Positions 21,208-31,440 of a DNA stretch of 64,000 bases are shown here, one piece after another. The DNA is taken from NCBI GenBank assembly GCA_028023455.1, contig JAQFVV010006550.1, positions 246,001 through 310,000 on the forward strand, written 5' to 3'. Under the pieces are notes generated by a model, which saw only the letters and a program-made list of their open reading frames with translations, was not told the DNA's origin and did no database searches. Both the position numbers and the translations under genes were made by a program. Source of the DNA: Epiperipatus broadwayi. Taxonomy: Eukaryota > Onychophora > Udeonychophora > Euonychophora > Peripatidae. Numbering within the stretch: the stretch's first letter is position 1; each line of letters starts with the position of its first letter.

Positions 21208-23388
21208 TGTAACGAGCACAGACGTTCATTACATTGTTTTTTTTTTATATTTATTAAACATGAAAGTAAATTATAAAGTTCGCATTTAAAAATTTTCTTT
21301 AAGAATTAAAAATTGAAATTAAATATCATCTTAAACTCGTATATATTAAATCGCACAGATAATGAAAAATTATTAAAATAAAACTTTATTAAAGAAAAAG
21401 TATTTTAAAACTAAATTTTAAAAAGATTTGGAGATAAAATTATATCTTTAAATATATCTTTGATTTGGAAAACAGGTTAATTAATCAGAAATGGAAATGA
21501 TAAATTTAATTAGTCAAATGTAAACCAGCCTTGGGCATCTAAATGTAAAAACATCGGTCAGATAGGAAAACAATAGAAACAAATAGCCAATGAAAGAAAT
21601 CCATCGGGAAATCGGACCTCAGCGAAAGGATCATCGCATCGATGACATAATGCCAAGTCAATCCTTCGAATACGTATAAAAGGAAAATTTGGAAGTGATT
21701 GTTATTGATTATTTACGATGTGACAGATATGTAATAGTGTGGAAGTGAAGGAGAAGGGATTGAAAAAGACGCACGTTCAATCCCTTCAGTTGTTATAAAA
21801 TGGAAAAATGAAACATCGCTTTTCGTATATTCAGAGGACCACAGGATCATCGGGAAATTTAACGCTTGATTTCAAACGGCAAGCAACTGTAAAAGATGAA
21901 CATTTCTAAAACTATAAGAACTTTATAAAATATAACGAACAATATTAATTTGAAAACACTAAGAACTTTAAATTTTAAACTTTCCTAGTAATTTAATTGT
22001 TACAAATAGAATCCTATCTGACCAAACTAAATTCTTTATTAATAGTGTTATTTGATGTATTTTTTTTTCTTATTTATGTAAAATCATTTCCATTTATTTA
22101 TTTTTTGTTCTTTAAGTTTTTATCATGATTTTTTTGTTTTTCGTTAAATTAATTATATAAATGTTAAACTTAAGTCGGGCATGAATGGCTGTATAGATTT
22201 GTAAAGTTATATTAGGGGAGGGTAATCTTAGGTTATTTGTGTCGTTGTTAGATTGGGTCAATGGATTGGATATATTGATGTAGTTAGTAGATGTAGTTGG
22301 AGATTCGCTACTGGCAGAATCGCTGCATACGCCGCACTCTCCTGTTTTGCCTATGGAAGGAATTATAAGACGCAGAGCGCAGTTCCTTTCTATGGAGTTT
22401 TTTTTTTATTGCTCTTCTTGTCTGATAGATGTCATATTCCTATCTGATGAGAGTCAATGCCTTCTCTTAATCTTTTTGGTGCTGTCGTATTCCGTATTAC
22501 ATTGAATACATCGATATATCAGATGAATTGATGCCAGTTTGACTGTGAATTTTAGCCTAAGGTTAAATAGGGATAGAATATTTTATTTTCAAATGCAAAT
22601 CTATGTAGTCTATTCATACTTGACCCTAAATAAAAATGCATTAAATTTAAGTTGTTTATAGATGCTTGCATGGATTGGTTATCGGTTAAGTATGTTTTGG
22701 GTTTTCATATTTGATCAAAATATATAGACATTCGATAAATAATGATACCTTACGGTGAGTATCTAAAATGTATTTATTCGGATGTCTTTTAAGTTATTGG
22801 TGACAATGCAAGTATCTTATGGTGAATACTATTGGGTTACATATAAATTTCCCTCCGCAATTGTCAGTAATCAATAATTTTGTATTTTGATCGTTTATGT
22901 TTCTTTTGAAATGTTTTTGACCGTGAAATCTATGTAACCGATCTATATTCAACATTATAAACAAGCTTTCATAAATTTATATGTGCGAACTTAATTAAAA
23001 TGTAAAATTATAATATAATAGTAATTAAATGTAAATTAAAGTAAAGTTAAAAATAATGTTAAATGTTAAAATGTAAACTGATACTAAAACAATTTTAAAT
23101 CTTATATATATATATATGCATAAATAAATTTTTGTATGTTAATTACTGGCAGTGGCTTATTTTATTCTTTTTTTTATATATACTCTTAGATTATCTTATT
23201 AAATCTCTGCTATTCCACTGAGCTAGTCACATGGGCTAACGACCGGAATCAAAATTTAAAAAAAAAAAAAAAAATTTTTTTTTTTTGACTGACGTATCTG
23301 CCTACTTTATAAATTTTTCTAGGTTCAAATGCCTAGATGGCGCCCTGTAGTGTAGTTTACGTTAAGTCGCTTTCTCCGGATCGTTACA
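21208..23388. mobile_element. Candidate solo LTR (~2.18 kb)
   Basis: It starts TGTAACGAGC and ends GATCGTTACA, so it has TG...CA ends with an 8-bp inverted repeat TGTAACGA/TCGTTACA. The flanks ATAT/ATAT could be a 4-bp duplication but are uninformative in AT-rich DNA. A TATAAAAG box lies at 21675-21682. The interior is less AT-rich than its surroundings. No second copy of the ends and no coding domain were seen, so a solo LTR is the simplest reading; a TIR transposon is an alternative. The ORF at 22253-22447 has no recognisable domain. Confidence 0.42.
21675..21682 (+). promoter_or_regulatory. TATA box-like TATAAAAG in the LTR candidate
   Basis: TATAAAAG preceded by a GC-containing segment. 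It would fit the U3/R promoter of an LTR. There is no direct evidence of transcription. Confidence 0.3.
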
Positions 23389-23648
23389 ATATTAAATGTA
23401 TAAAAAAATTTAAAGAATTTTAATAAAAAAGAAAAGGGAAAAGATTAAAATTAAGGTGTTAGAAGGTTTATTTTATTTTATTTTATGAGTATTCATGTAT
23501 TTGAGGGGATATAAAAGTTATAGGTATGTTTGTGTATTTTTATGAATATATATATATATATGTATGGATTTTATAAGGTTTATATAATTTGTATATAGTT
23601 TATATATAGTTTGTGTGATTTATATTTATGTGTATATATTTTATAGTT

Positions 23649-23680
23649 CTGAAGAAGATTACAGGGGCAATCGAAACTGT
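23649..23680 (+). ncRNA. Weak hammerhead-like CUGAAGA...GAAAC motif
   Basis: CUGAAGA, one extra A, helix GAUU/AAUC around an 8-nt loop, then GAAAC and UGUC. A sister motif at 52488-52514 has the helix changed to GACU/AGUC, so the hairpin is conserved by compensating change. Stem I is poor in both, so self-cleavage is doubtful. Similar CTGANGAAG...CGAAAC tails are common near Penelope-like element ends. Confidence 0.3.
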
Positions 23681-23763
23681 CGATATTGATGGGTGTTATG
23701 TAAGCATTGTACAAAAAATAAAGGTTTTATAAAAAACGGATTAATTAACTAAAGTTATATAAT

Positions 23764-25430
23764 ATTTGATTGGTTTTAAGATAATCGATTGTTTTTGTAT
23801 GTATAATTGCTTTCTTCGTGCATTTTGAAAGTTTGTTTAACTAATAGTATGATGTTTAACGCCATCCGATGTTATTGCTTCCAAAATAGATATGAATACA
23901 AAATGTAAATAAATCAATGAGAAGACTACAAGGCAAATTAGAAGTAAAATAATACAATTATGGTGAAAAATATAGTTGATTTTTATTAAGATTGTTAATG
24001 AAAAAAATATGAATTAATATAGATTTTAGAATAAGACAAGAAATGTAATGAATACATAAGGTTTTTTTTAAAATTATATACTAAAAGTATGAATTATTTA
24101 GCTGCTTAAATAAAAAAGAAAGAAACCTATTTTCTGTGTACTATAAACCGGATGATTATATTGACACACATACAATCCTACACTTTTGTTAATTCTAATA
24201 GTTTTAATTTAGATTCCAACAGCAAGTAATGAAATAAATAGCAAAGAAAAAATATATTTATCAGAAGATAACCGATTGCTTTTACATATAAATCGAAGAA
24301 CTGTCTTTTATTTTCTAGCACTATTTTTATTGATATATGTTTCTGAGATAATGGTAAAAGAAATCACAGAAATTGCTTTTTTTTTTTTGTCAGTCGGAAT
24401 ATAAAAGTTTTAATTAAGTTGCTTCTCTGGTGTTATTGCTTATCGCTTTCTCTTCTTTCTCAACCAGATGTGAAAATTAAATTGCGCTCTTCATGTAATA
24501 GCTTATAAAAATAATAGTTGTGATTGTAATGAAATAATGGAAAGAGAGATTCTCACGTTTATTGGAGAAATTTTTAAATTAACATTATCAATCACATTTG
24601 GAGATTATTTTTTTCTAATTTATTGAACAATGCAACTTGAAAATATTATGCATTAAAAGAAAAAGAAATTGAATCTAATCACGTGATCTCAAAGAGTAAA
24701 TGGGAGTTTATTAGATTTTTTTAGAGCGTTTAGAAACTGAAAAATATTAATAATAATTTACTTTGTTTATTGAATTATTAAGTCATGTAATTGAATTGAC
24801 ATTCACAGAAATTTAAAGCTAAAAAAAATCGGTAATATAGGATAGTGAAATAAAAATGTTTTATCTGCCAAAAAACAACAACAACAAAAACGTAATTATT
24901 ATATTATTCAAATGCGAACGGAATTGAGTAGTTGACCTACTTTTTATATGTTATATTTATTCCAGTTTTCAAAATAAATTCTTTAACGAATGTATATGAG
25001 TCATTATATATGTTTGATCATAAACTTTAAATTAAACATAGTTTAATTTAAACTTACATCTCAAATGAATAGGAGTACTGTGTGTATCTTTTATACGACC
25101 AGGTCGCCATCTTGAATTTAAAAAAATATATAATAAATATAATTTATAACATATCATCTATTTGAATACTTTAAATATAAATATATATACATTGTTAGAA
25201 AAAGAAAATATGAAAAAATGTAATAAAACTGATAAAATAGTCATTACCTAAAAAAAAAATAGTAAAAGAAAGAGATTTTTAACACTTTTAAACATGTTTA
25301 TTTTTACATTGGTTTCACAAATTCCAAATTTTGAAAGTTATATGTTAAAATGACAATTTCATAGACAGATTCATCACATTTGTTATAAAATGCTGAAAAA
25401 AGATACATAATACAACTTACCTGAGGTAAT
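23764..25430. other. No gene recognised
   Basis: AT-rich sequence containing one copy of a small dispersed repeat (24219-24275) also seen at 19632-19682. Confidence 0.6.
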
Positions 25431-25484
25431 TTTTTAATGTAACAATTCAAATGGAGACTTCCATTTTTACTAGATGACCTAGAT

Positions 25485-25860
25485 CTTGTCCTTCCATATC
25501 AGGGTATCTGCTAGAAATGTTTGGTTATCCTTCCATGCAGGGTATCTGTTAGAAATATTTGGTTTTTAAAGGGAAAATAACAGGAATTATTTATGAGATA
25601 TTATGCAAAGAGAACTTCAGTAAATTGTAATGTATTACTATATTCTTACATATTAATTATTATATTTTTGAAAATGGGATGTAACCTAAAATGTGTACTT
25701 AAAAAATAAATACCAGACAGTAAGAACAGTTTATGATATATTATGCAAGCAGAACTTTAGTAAATTATAATGTATTATTATATATTAATTATTATATTAT
25801 TGAAAAATGGGGGTGTGACCTAAAATGTGTATTCTTTTCAAGTAAAAAGTGTACTAAAAA
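25485..25860 (+). repeat. Two local direct duplications
   Basis: TCCTTCCAT...CAGGGTATCTG...TAGAAAT...TTTGG occurs twice at about 25490-25563 (36-bp period). TATTATGCAA...AGAACTT...AGTAAATT...CCTAAAATGTGTA occurs twice at about 25598-25700 and 25738-25830 (about 140-bp period). Confidence 0.7.
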
Positions 25861-26278
25861 AAAAAATCAAACAAAAATTTCTCTAAGATGAAATGAATAA
25901 AAACTGTAACTAAATCAATAATCATCAAAATAAACACATTTATTATCAGCACTGATTATATGTGTGTGTGCGAGATGATATATGAGATAGTGGATGGCTG
26001 AGGATGCTTGAAAGTCTGTTCAAGAGATTATTACAAAATTGTAACAAATGAATACAATGCTATTATAATCATGTAGTAAGTGAATTATCATATAAATAAA
26101 TTACCTATTGCTGTAATCATGTAGGTATATTATTCTCTGAATGTGGATGTGCATGTTTTTATTGTCATTGAAATGTAAATTGCTTAAAATTGTACAACAC
26201 ATTTATTGCTTTTCTATACATATTTCATTATATAAAAATATAAGTAATAAAAAATAAGTTATAAAAAACAATACTCAC

Positions 26279-26370
26279 TGACGGAAAACTTGATTCCTGG
26301 CCAAAACAGTATGGATTCAGGTTTGAATTCCAATTGTGAAGAAGCTTTAGATGCAATTCTCGTTCTTGTC
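26279..26370 (-). other. Candidate 92-bp host coding exon
   Basis: On the minus strand a strong acceptor (ATTTTGTTTGCAG) precedes the block and a consensus donor GTGAGTATTG follows CGTCA. After two bases completing a prior codon, 30 codons are open: QERELHLKLLHNW then NSNLNPYCFGQESSFPS. The donor is in phase 0. Another frame is also open (RTRIASKASSQLEFK). Splice sites of this quality at both ends of a short open block are unusual in this window. The gene is not recognised, and no second well-supported exon was found apart from the possible phase-compatible last exon at 19831-20043. Confidence 0.4.
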
Positions 26371-26625
26371 CTGCAAACAAAATGATTTTACCAACTTATT
26401 TTTCATCAATGCAGCTTCTAGATCTGAATTATCACTAAAATTAGCTTTTACAAAGAGTAGGCTTAGAAATATGTACCTTGGCAATTGGAACAAGCCGTGA
26501 GAAAGTCTGTACATTTTATAAATGCTAAATCTAAAAAAAAAAGAAAGAAAAAAAAATTAAAAGTTGCATTTCAAAAAAAAATAATCGTAAAAAAATTGAA
26601 TTTCATCATAGAAAAAAACATTATA
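26371..26625. other. Intron-like sequence
   Basis: If the exon at 26279-26370 is real this is upstream intron. A-rich runs lie at 26532-26590. Confidence 0.3.
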
Positions 26626-26639
26626 CATCATTTTAAACA

Positions 26640-26860
26640 TAATAAAATGGTGGATTGAATGGTGTGAGACCTGTAAGTATAAGACATGCCAATTCCACAC
26701 AAGCTCAGTTTAAAATCTAAACATTTGAAAAGAGATACAAAAGGGATTTTGGAAGGGAACAAGATATACTTAAGCAAGATGTAATTAGAGGGGATTTGAA
26801 CACAGACTTTCAAATAGTCACTTTTAACTTTCAAACTGCATTCCAACTAAGTATTAATTA
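26640..26860 (-). mobile_element. Family B tRNA-like SINE fragment
   Basis: GATGTAATTAGAGGGGATTTG followed by AACACAGACTTTCAA (about 26781-26816, plus view) is the tRNA-like end of family B, with a B-box complement. The hammerhead part is missing or unrecognisable. Confidence 0.5.
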
Positions 26861-26869
26861 TAGAATAAA

Positions 26870-27000
26870 GCTAATAATGCTCAAGGCTAAATAGATAGAT
26901 AATGTAAAATACATGAATGCGGTCAACATTTAAACAATATCATTAGCAATCAACAATTTTAATTGGTTGTGAAGACAATTAAACAATAGAGGTGAAAATC
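26870..27000. repeat. Family D copy (partial)
   Basis: AATGCTCAAGGCTAAATAGA at 26876 matches the head of the family D element at 2586, followed by CGGTCAACATTTAAACAATA. Confidence 0.55.
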
Positions 27001-27187
27001 CACCCTTATCTACAGACTAATAGGTTTACATATATTTAATCACATCACTACAATCAATACATATAAATAAACAATCTGAGGATTCCCATTACAATATATT
27101 GTTCATATTCTATAGATTTGTTTTAATCAGAGAGTGTGGTGGCATGATTTATATGTAATAATCAATTAGCTATGAACACTTATGGTC

Positions 27188-27192
<5 letters not shown>

Positions 27193-27244
<52 letters not shown>

Positions 27245-27262
27245 CATATATATATATGTGTA
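27193..27262. repeat. Long (TA)n microsatellite
   Basis: About 50 bp of uninterrupted TA followed by CATACATATATATATGTG. Confidence 0.95.
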
Positions 27263-27264
27263 TG

Positions 27265-28640
27265 TATATATTGTAACATTTTTTTTAGTCTGGCTAGGTC
27301 TCTGTATGCAATAAACTGCATGAGTTAATCAAGTTATGAAAAAGAAGAATGTTTCACTCTTATTTCTAAAAACATAACTATATTTCCTGATCAACTCTAC
27401 CTAGAAATTTTTTCCAATTATGATTGCCAACCAAATCAGCTTTTAATTTACAAATGAGGGTGCCAGAGTTGTTATACTCACTGATTCTGCATCAAACATA
27501 TCGTAACTTAACAGAAAATAAAGTAAACGATCGGGATTTTGGTTTCCCATAACTTAGTTTTAAATTATAAAATTATTTACCCGAGGCTTACTTACTAAGT
27601 ATTGGCAAAGGTAAATTATCTGTTCTAATAAACTAACCCTACTAAATTTAATAATAAGCATTAATAACATACAATGATAAAATTGATGAAAGCAAAATAT
27701 TTTATTCTAACAAACTTAAAATATTTTTACGATAAATAATTAAATGAAATTGGAGAGTACACATGTTAATCCAGATATTAAATCAATTAATTATATAAAA
27801 TAATTAAAACCACTAAACAATATTCACTTAGAAACTTCTTTATAAAGTTTCTTTAAAATGACAGTCTCTTTAATATGAAAATTAAAAGTCTATATTAGCA
27901 TTAAATTATAAGCTTATATAAAGAATTGTTTGCCAAATTTATGCCACAATCAGAGTATGTAAAATTTTAGCTTACTGGTAAGTTTATGTAGGTTATGGGT
28001 TACCATGCATGGTTTTTTCTGTAGTAGGAGTTCATGACAATCGGTTATAAGTTGATCTTGGTCTGTCCTAATGGCTAGTCATGAAAGCTTTGCTGGTGTC
28101 CATCTTTAGAAACGATGTCAACAAAAGCCTCAGTCCACTCCAACATGCAGAATTATTTCAGTGTAGAGTGGTCCTATATATATTTGTGTTATCCAGGACC
28201 AACCAAAAGAAAAAAAAAGACAAGACAAGATGCTGATCAAACTGGTCTCTTTTTATACACAAGGTCCAGTTTTCAGACTTCTGTGCATACTTTTTGTTTT
28301 TGTTAAAAATACACATTGATAATCTTGTGCATTCTTTTGTATTTTTCAGTTACTAAGTTCTTTTTATAAAGTCTTTCTGCCATCTTTAATTAACTAAAAA
28401 GATTTTTCTTTTAGCTTTATCTGGATTAGTAATTTGTGTGTCTTTTGTTCTTTTCAATTTTTACCTTTATTTTTAATTAGATAAAAGAAAATATGAACAA
28501 AAAAATGTAACTTTCATTGTACGTTTAAAAAAAAAATTTATACAAACTAAAAAAAAATTTAATTGTGTCTTTTTAATAAGATCACTAACTTTACTTTTTC
28601 CTTTAGCTTTTACACATATGCCAATATATTTGTACCATAT
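27265..28640. other. No gene recognised
   Basis: AT-rich sequence. The ORF at 28115-28306 has no domain. Confidence 0.55.
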
Positions 28641-28647
28641 GTAAATA

Positions 28648-28752
28648 AATGGTACAGTATATATATATATATATATTGTACCGGTCAAAATAGTATGTTC
28701 ACTATGTATTCTATTATATATATATATATATATATATAATAGAATACATTTT
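28648..28752. repeat. Two palindromic TA tracts
   Basis: AATGGTACAG-(TA)n-TTGTACCGGT (28648-28686) and GTATTCTATTA-(TA)n-TAATAGAATAC (28708-28750) are both TA tracts framed by inverted repeats, so both could form cruciforms. They are about 25 bp apart. Confidence 0.75.
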
Positions 28753-28859
28753 TTAGTTACAGCTTTGAAAAAACTTGATAGATAAAACTATAAAAACTTC
28801 CAAAAATATTAAAAGCATTAATATATGAATTTTTCTGCAGTACAGGCTTTTTCATACCT

Positions 28860-29115
28860 GCACTGAAGAGTTGTGGGGTGGAGTGGATTGAAGCCTGTTC
28901 ATTAAAGTATGAAGATTGGCTATCTTAATATAAGCTGAGCATTGATTGTATATATGTGTGGAGATGATAAGCTTGACCAACTGATTAGTGCTGGTTCAGC
29001 ACAAAATATGTATATTCGTGATTATTTATCTTTTTGGCATGTGTATGATTAAGTGTGTCAGCAGTATAAGATAGCATGGATAGTTGATGGTAATATGAGT
29101 TCAAACCCCTATATA
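28860..29115 (+). mobile_element. Family B copy with decayed hammerhead
   Basis: GATGATAAGCTTGACCAA leads into CUGAUUA (28981-28987), then perfect stem II GUGCU-GGUUC-AGCAC, AAAA instead of GAAA, and AUAUGUAUAU. The tRNA-like end with TGAGTTCAAACCCC follows at about 29096. Core changes make it inactive. Confidence 0.6.
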
Positions 29116-29214
29116 TTACATATTAAAAAGCATTGTAAAATAATGGAAATGAAAAAAGTACAATATTTTATCACACGTTAGTAATTTTTATTAGCCATTA
29201 ATTAGTCTAAAGAT

Positions 29215-29645
29215 AATCATCCTAATGAATAATATTTTTGTAGTGAAAATTTTCCCTGCATTACTTTTACTTGGGGTAGTTGTGTTGTGAAAATTACAGT
29301 AAAAAATATTAAGTAGATAATCTCTAGTCTGATGAATCACTAGTCAAAATTATTAATGTACTTTCATCAAGCGATTTGTGTCAAAGGTGTGATGGCAATA
29401 AGTTTGACACTTATCATTTAAACTGTAGTAATTGGCTAGTTGTATATATGCAACAGTGATAATGTTTTGTGTAAAAGATTATAATCTGAGCCAACTGATG
29501 AGTGCTGGTTAAGCATGTAATCTGCATCTTGGGAATCATATATCTTTTTCATAAGCCTTTGGTCATATGTTTATGATTGCACTCTCCACAAAATGTTAAA
29601 AGGATATAGCCCCTATCTTGTGTAAGAGTGATGTAGTGGACCTTA
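29215..29645 (+). mobile_element. Family G element with family B-like hammerhead segment
   Basis: It shares AATAATCTCTAGTCT, TTAATGTACTTTCATCAAG and TGTAGTAATTGGCTA blocks with 53836-54400. The segment CCAACUGAUGAGUGCUGGUU (29491) has an intact CUGAUGA (29495-29501) and stem II but GUAA in place of GAAA. Confidence 0.5.
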
Positions 29646-29857
29646 GGACTACAGTAATATTATTGTTATCACTTCTATTTATAGCTTTGTTCTTACTCTC
29701 ATTTACTTTCATCCCATATATATTACAAACTTTATCTTTTCATTATTTCATTAAGTTCAGAGTAATAATCTTCAAATAATGTTGTCTTTGTTATGCAACA
29801 GTTTTTAAAAAATAAACATTTGTCTTTCATATGTTTTTCTTATATGAAACTGTTAAT

Positions 29858-30420
29858 ATATATAAGTGCTCTGTGCACAGATAATGAAGCTATTCAATGT
29901 ACCGATAATTATCAAAAGTTACTACCAAGCGCTTTTGGGACAGTTTATAGTCCCATATACATGGCAACTTGTATTTGGTTAAGAACTGTAATATTAATGC
30001 TAATTTATGCAAATTCATAAGATGCTACATAGACCATTTTCAAAGCAGAGAAAAGCAGGCCTCTCTTCTATTGATTGCTGCTGGGTCACAATGTAGTAAG
30101 CTTCTCTGACTTTATGTTTAATATCGTTTATTTCAGAGCAAATGACACCGATATTAAATGCAAAGTCAGGGAAGCTTACTACCTTGTAAGTGACACAGCA
30201 GCAATCAATAGAAGAGAGGCCTGCTTTTCTCTGTTTTGAAAATGGTCTATGTATCATCTTCATATGAATTTGCATAAATTTGCACTAATATTAGTTTTTA
30301 ACCAAATACAAGTCGCCATGAATATGGGACTATAAACTGTCCTGAAAGTGCTTAGCATTAACTTTTGATAATTATACATACATTGAATAACTTCATTATC
30401 TGTGCGGAAAGCATATATAT
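29858..30420. repeat. Long near-perfect hairpin (~270-bp arms), family F
   Basis: The left arm 29858-30126 and right arm 30149-30420 are inverted copies around a 22-bp spacer. Arm landmarks include CAGATAATGAAG, AGCAGGCCTCTCTTCTATTG and GGTCTATGTA. A half-copy related to the right arm lies at 45185-45400. The overlapping ORFs on both strands are symmetric shadows. No coding function is evident. Confidence 0.85.
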
Positions 30421-30784
30421 ATATTAATTGATTTCAAACGCTGTATAAATTATTCATTTTATCCCGAGCCTTATTAAATTATTTTAAAAATAAGATGATT
30501 TCTTATAAAAGCTTAAAATTAACTGTTGAGTTTGAACCCATTAGAATAAATCTATCATGATGAATTCAAATGTCAATAGTTAATTTTGAGCTTTAAACCG
30601 AATTGACATTTTATTTCTGAAAATGGACTGTATGTTATAGAATGTCACGTATTTAATATTTCTTCCCCTCACGAAAAAAAAATCATCAAAGGTATGTATA
30701 TATATATATATATATATATAGTGCTATAGTTTATAAATATAATACCATTTTCTTTATAAATTTTATTAATTATTTTTAAATGGA

Positions 30785-31095
30785 AGGGATTTTAATTCAG
30801 ACTTTCAAGCTCCTTAAAGCTATCCATTTCATCTTATACAACCGATGCACATGATGTCCAACATACATATTTCATGCCAAACCAGCACTCATCAGACTCT
30901 CCAGATTATCATCTTCAACACATATAAACTGAGCACTGATTACACGTATGTGTGATAGATGATGATCTGGACCAACCAATGAGTGCTGGCTCAGCACAAA
31001 ACCCATATACTTGAGATCTTCCATCTTCCACATATGTAGGCAATCATGTGCATTGGTCATACAAGATGGAGTGTATATCTGTATGGAGCTCGAAA
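30785..31095. mobile_element. Family B inverted dimer
   Basis: A minus-oriented half (30785-30920) and plus-oriented half (30925-31095) are arranged head to head with hammerhead sides facing. The outer ends carry the tRNA-like segment (CAGACTTTCAAGCTCC; ACAAGATGGAGTGTATA). ORF 30872-31060 is a shadow. Confidence 0.65.
30862..30915 (-). ncRNA. Hammerhead-like motif, family B
   Basis: Minus strand: CUGAUGA (30889-30895), stem II GUGCU-GGUUU-GGCAU (5 pairs with wobbles), GAAA and palindrome-like AUAUGUAU. The residue at the cleavage position is G, which is not allowed, and the first stem I pair is lost, so activity is unlikely. Confidence 0.5.
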
Positions 31096-31194
31096 TTATT
31101 TTATTGTGAAATTATGTATAACAATGTATCCTCCAATATGAAATAATTAACATTAACTATGTAAATTGGTTTGGGGTGGATAATTTTCAGTATA

Positions 31195-31440
31195 TGGGTT
31201 TCATACCTAACCGGTGCTTATTGGTTATTCCAGATCACCATCTCCCACACACATGTGTATTTAGTGTTTATGAGTGGGAAATGATGATCTGGACTAGCTG
31301 GTGAATGCTGGTTTGGCATGAAATATGTATGTTGGAGATCATTTGTATTTTTCACATGTACGTGGTCATGTGTATCGGTTGTATAAGACGAGTGGATAGT
31401 TGTATGAAGTTTGAAAATCTCAGTTCAAATCGTGCCTTTT
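31195..31440. mobile_element. Family B inverted dimer, second copy
   Basis: A ruined minus half (31195-31260) faces a plus half with GAUGAUCUGGACUAG, core CUGGUGA (one change), stem II AUGCU-GGUUU-GGCAU, GAAA and GGAGAUCAUUU (31285-31345). A tRNA-like B box follows (CAGTTCAAATCGTG, 31421). Confidence 0.6.

Larger units (their letters stand above)
20853..23763. mobile_element. Penelope-like or related remnant interrupted by a larger insertion
   Basis: CTAAAGTTATATAAT occurs at 20853-20867 and 23749-23763, a likely 15-bp target duplication. Inside it, AATCCCGTTTTTTTATAAAA (left) and TTTTATAAAAAACGGATT (right) are inverted ends. The right part holds a CUGAAGA...GAAAC motif (23649-23677). The left (20868-21207) and right (23389-23748) parts are AT-rich and non-coding. 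The middle is the separate LTR-like insertion. Confidence 0.45.

Noticed and set aside
25420-25520. Possible minus-strand exon (YPDMEGQDLGHLVKMEV)
   Set aside because: A good donor exists, but the only suitable frame has an internal TGA and the block overlaps a local duplication.
30015-30275. Minus-strand 86-aa ORF in the hairpin
   Set aside because: It spans both hairpin arms and is palindromic at the protein level; a symmetry artefact.
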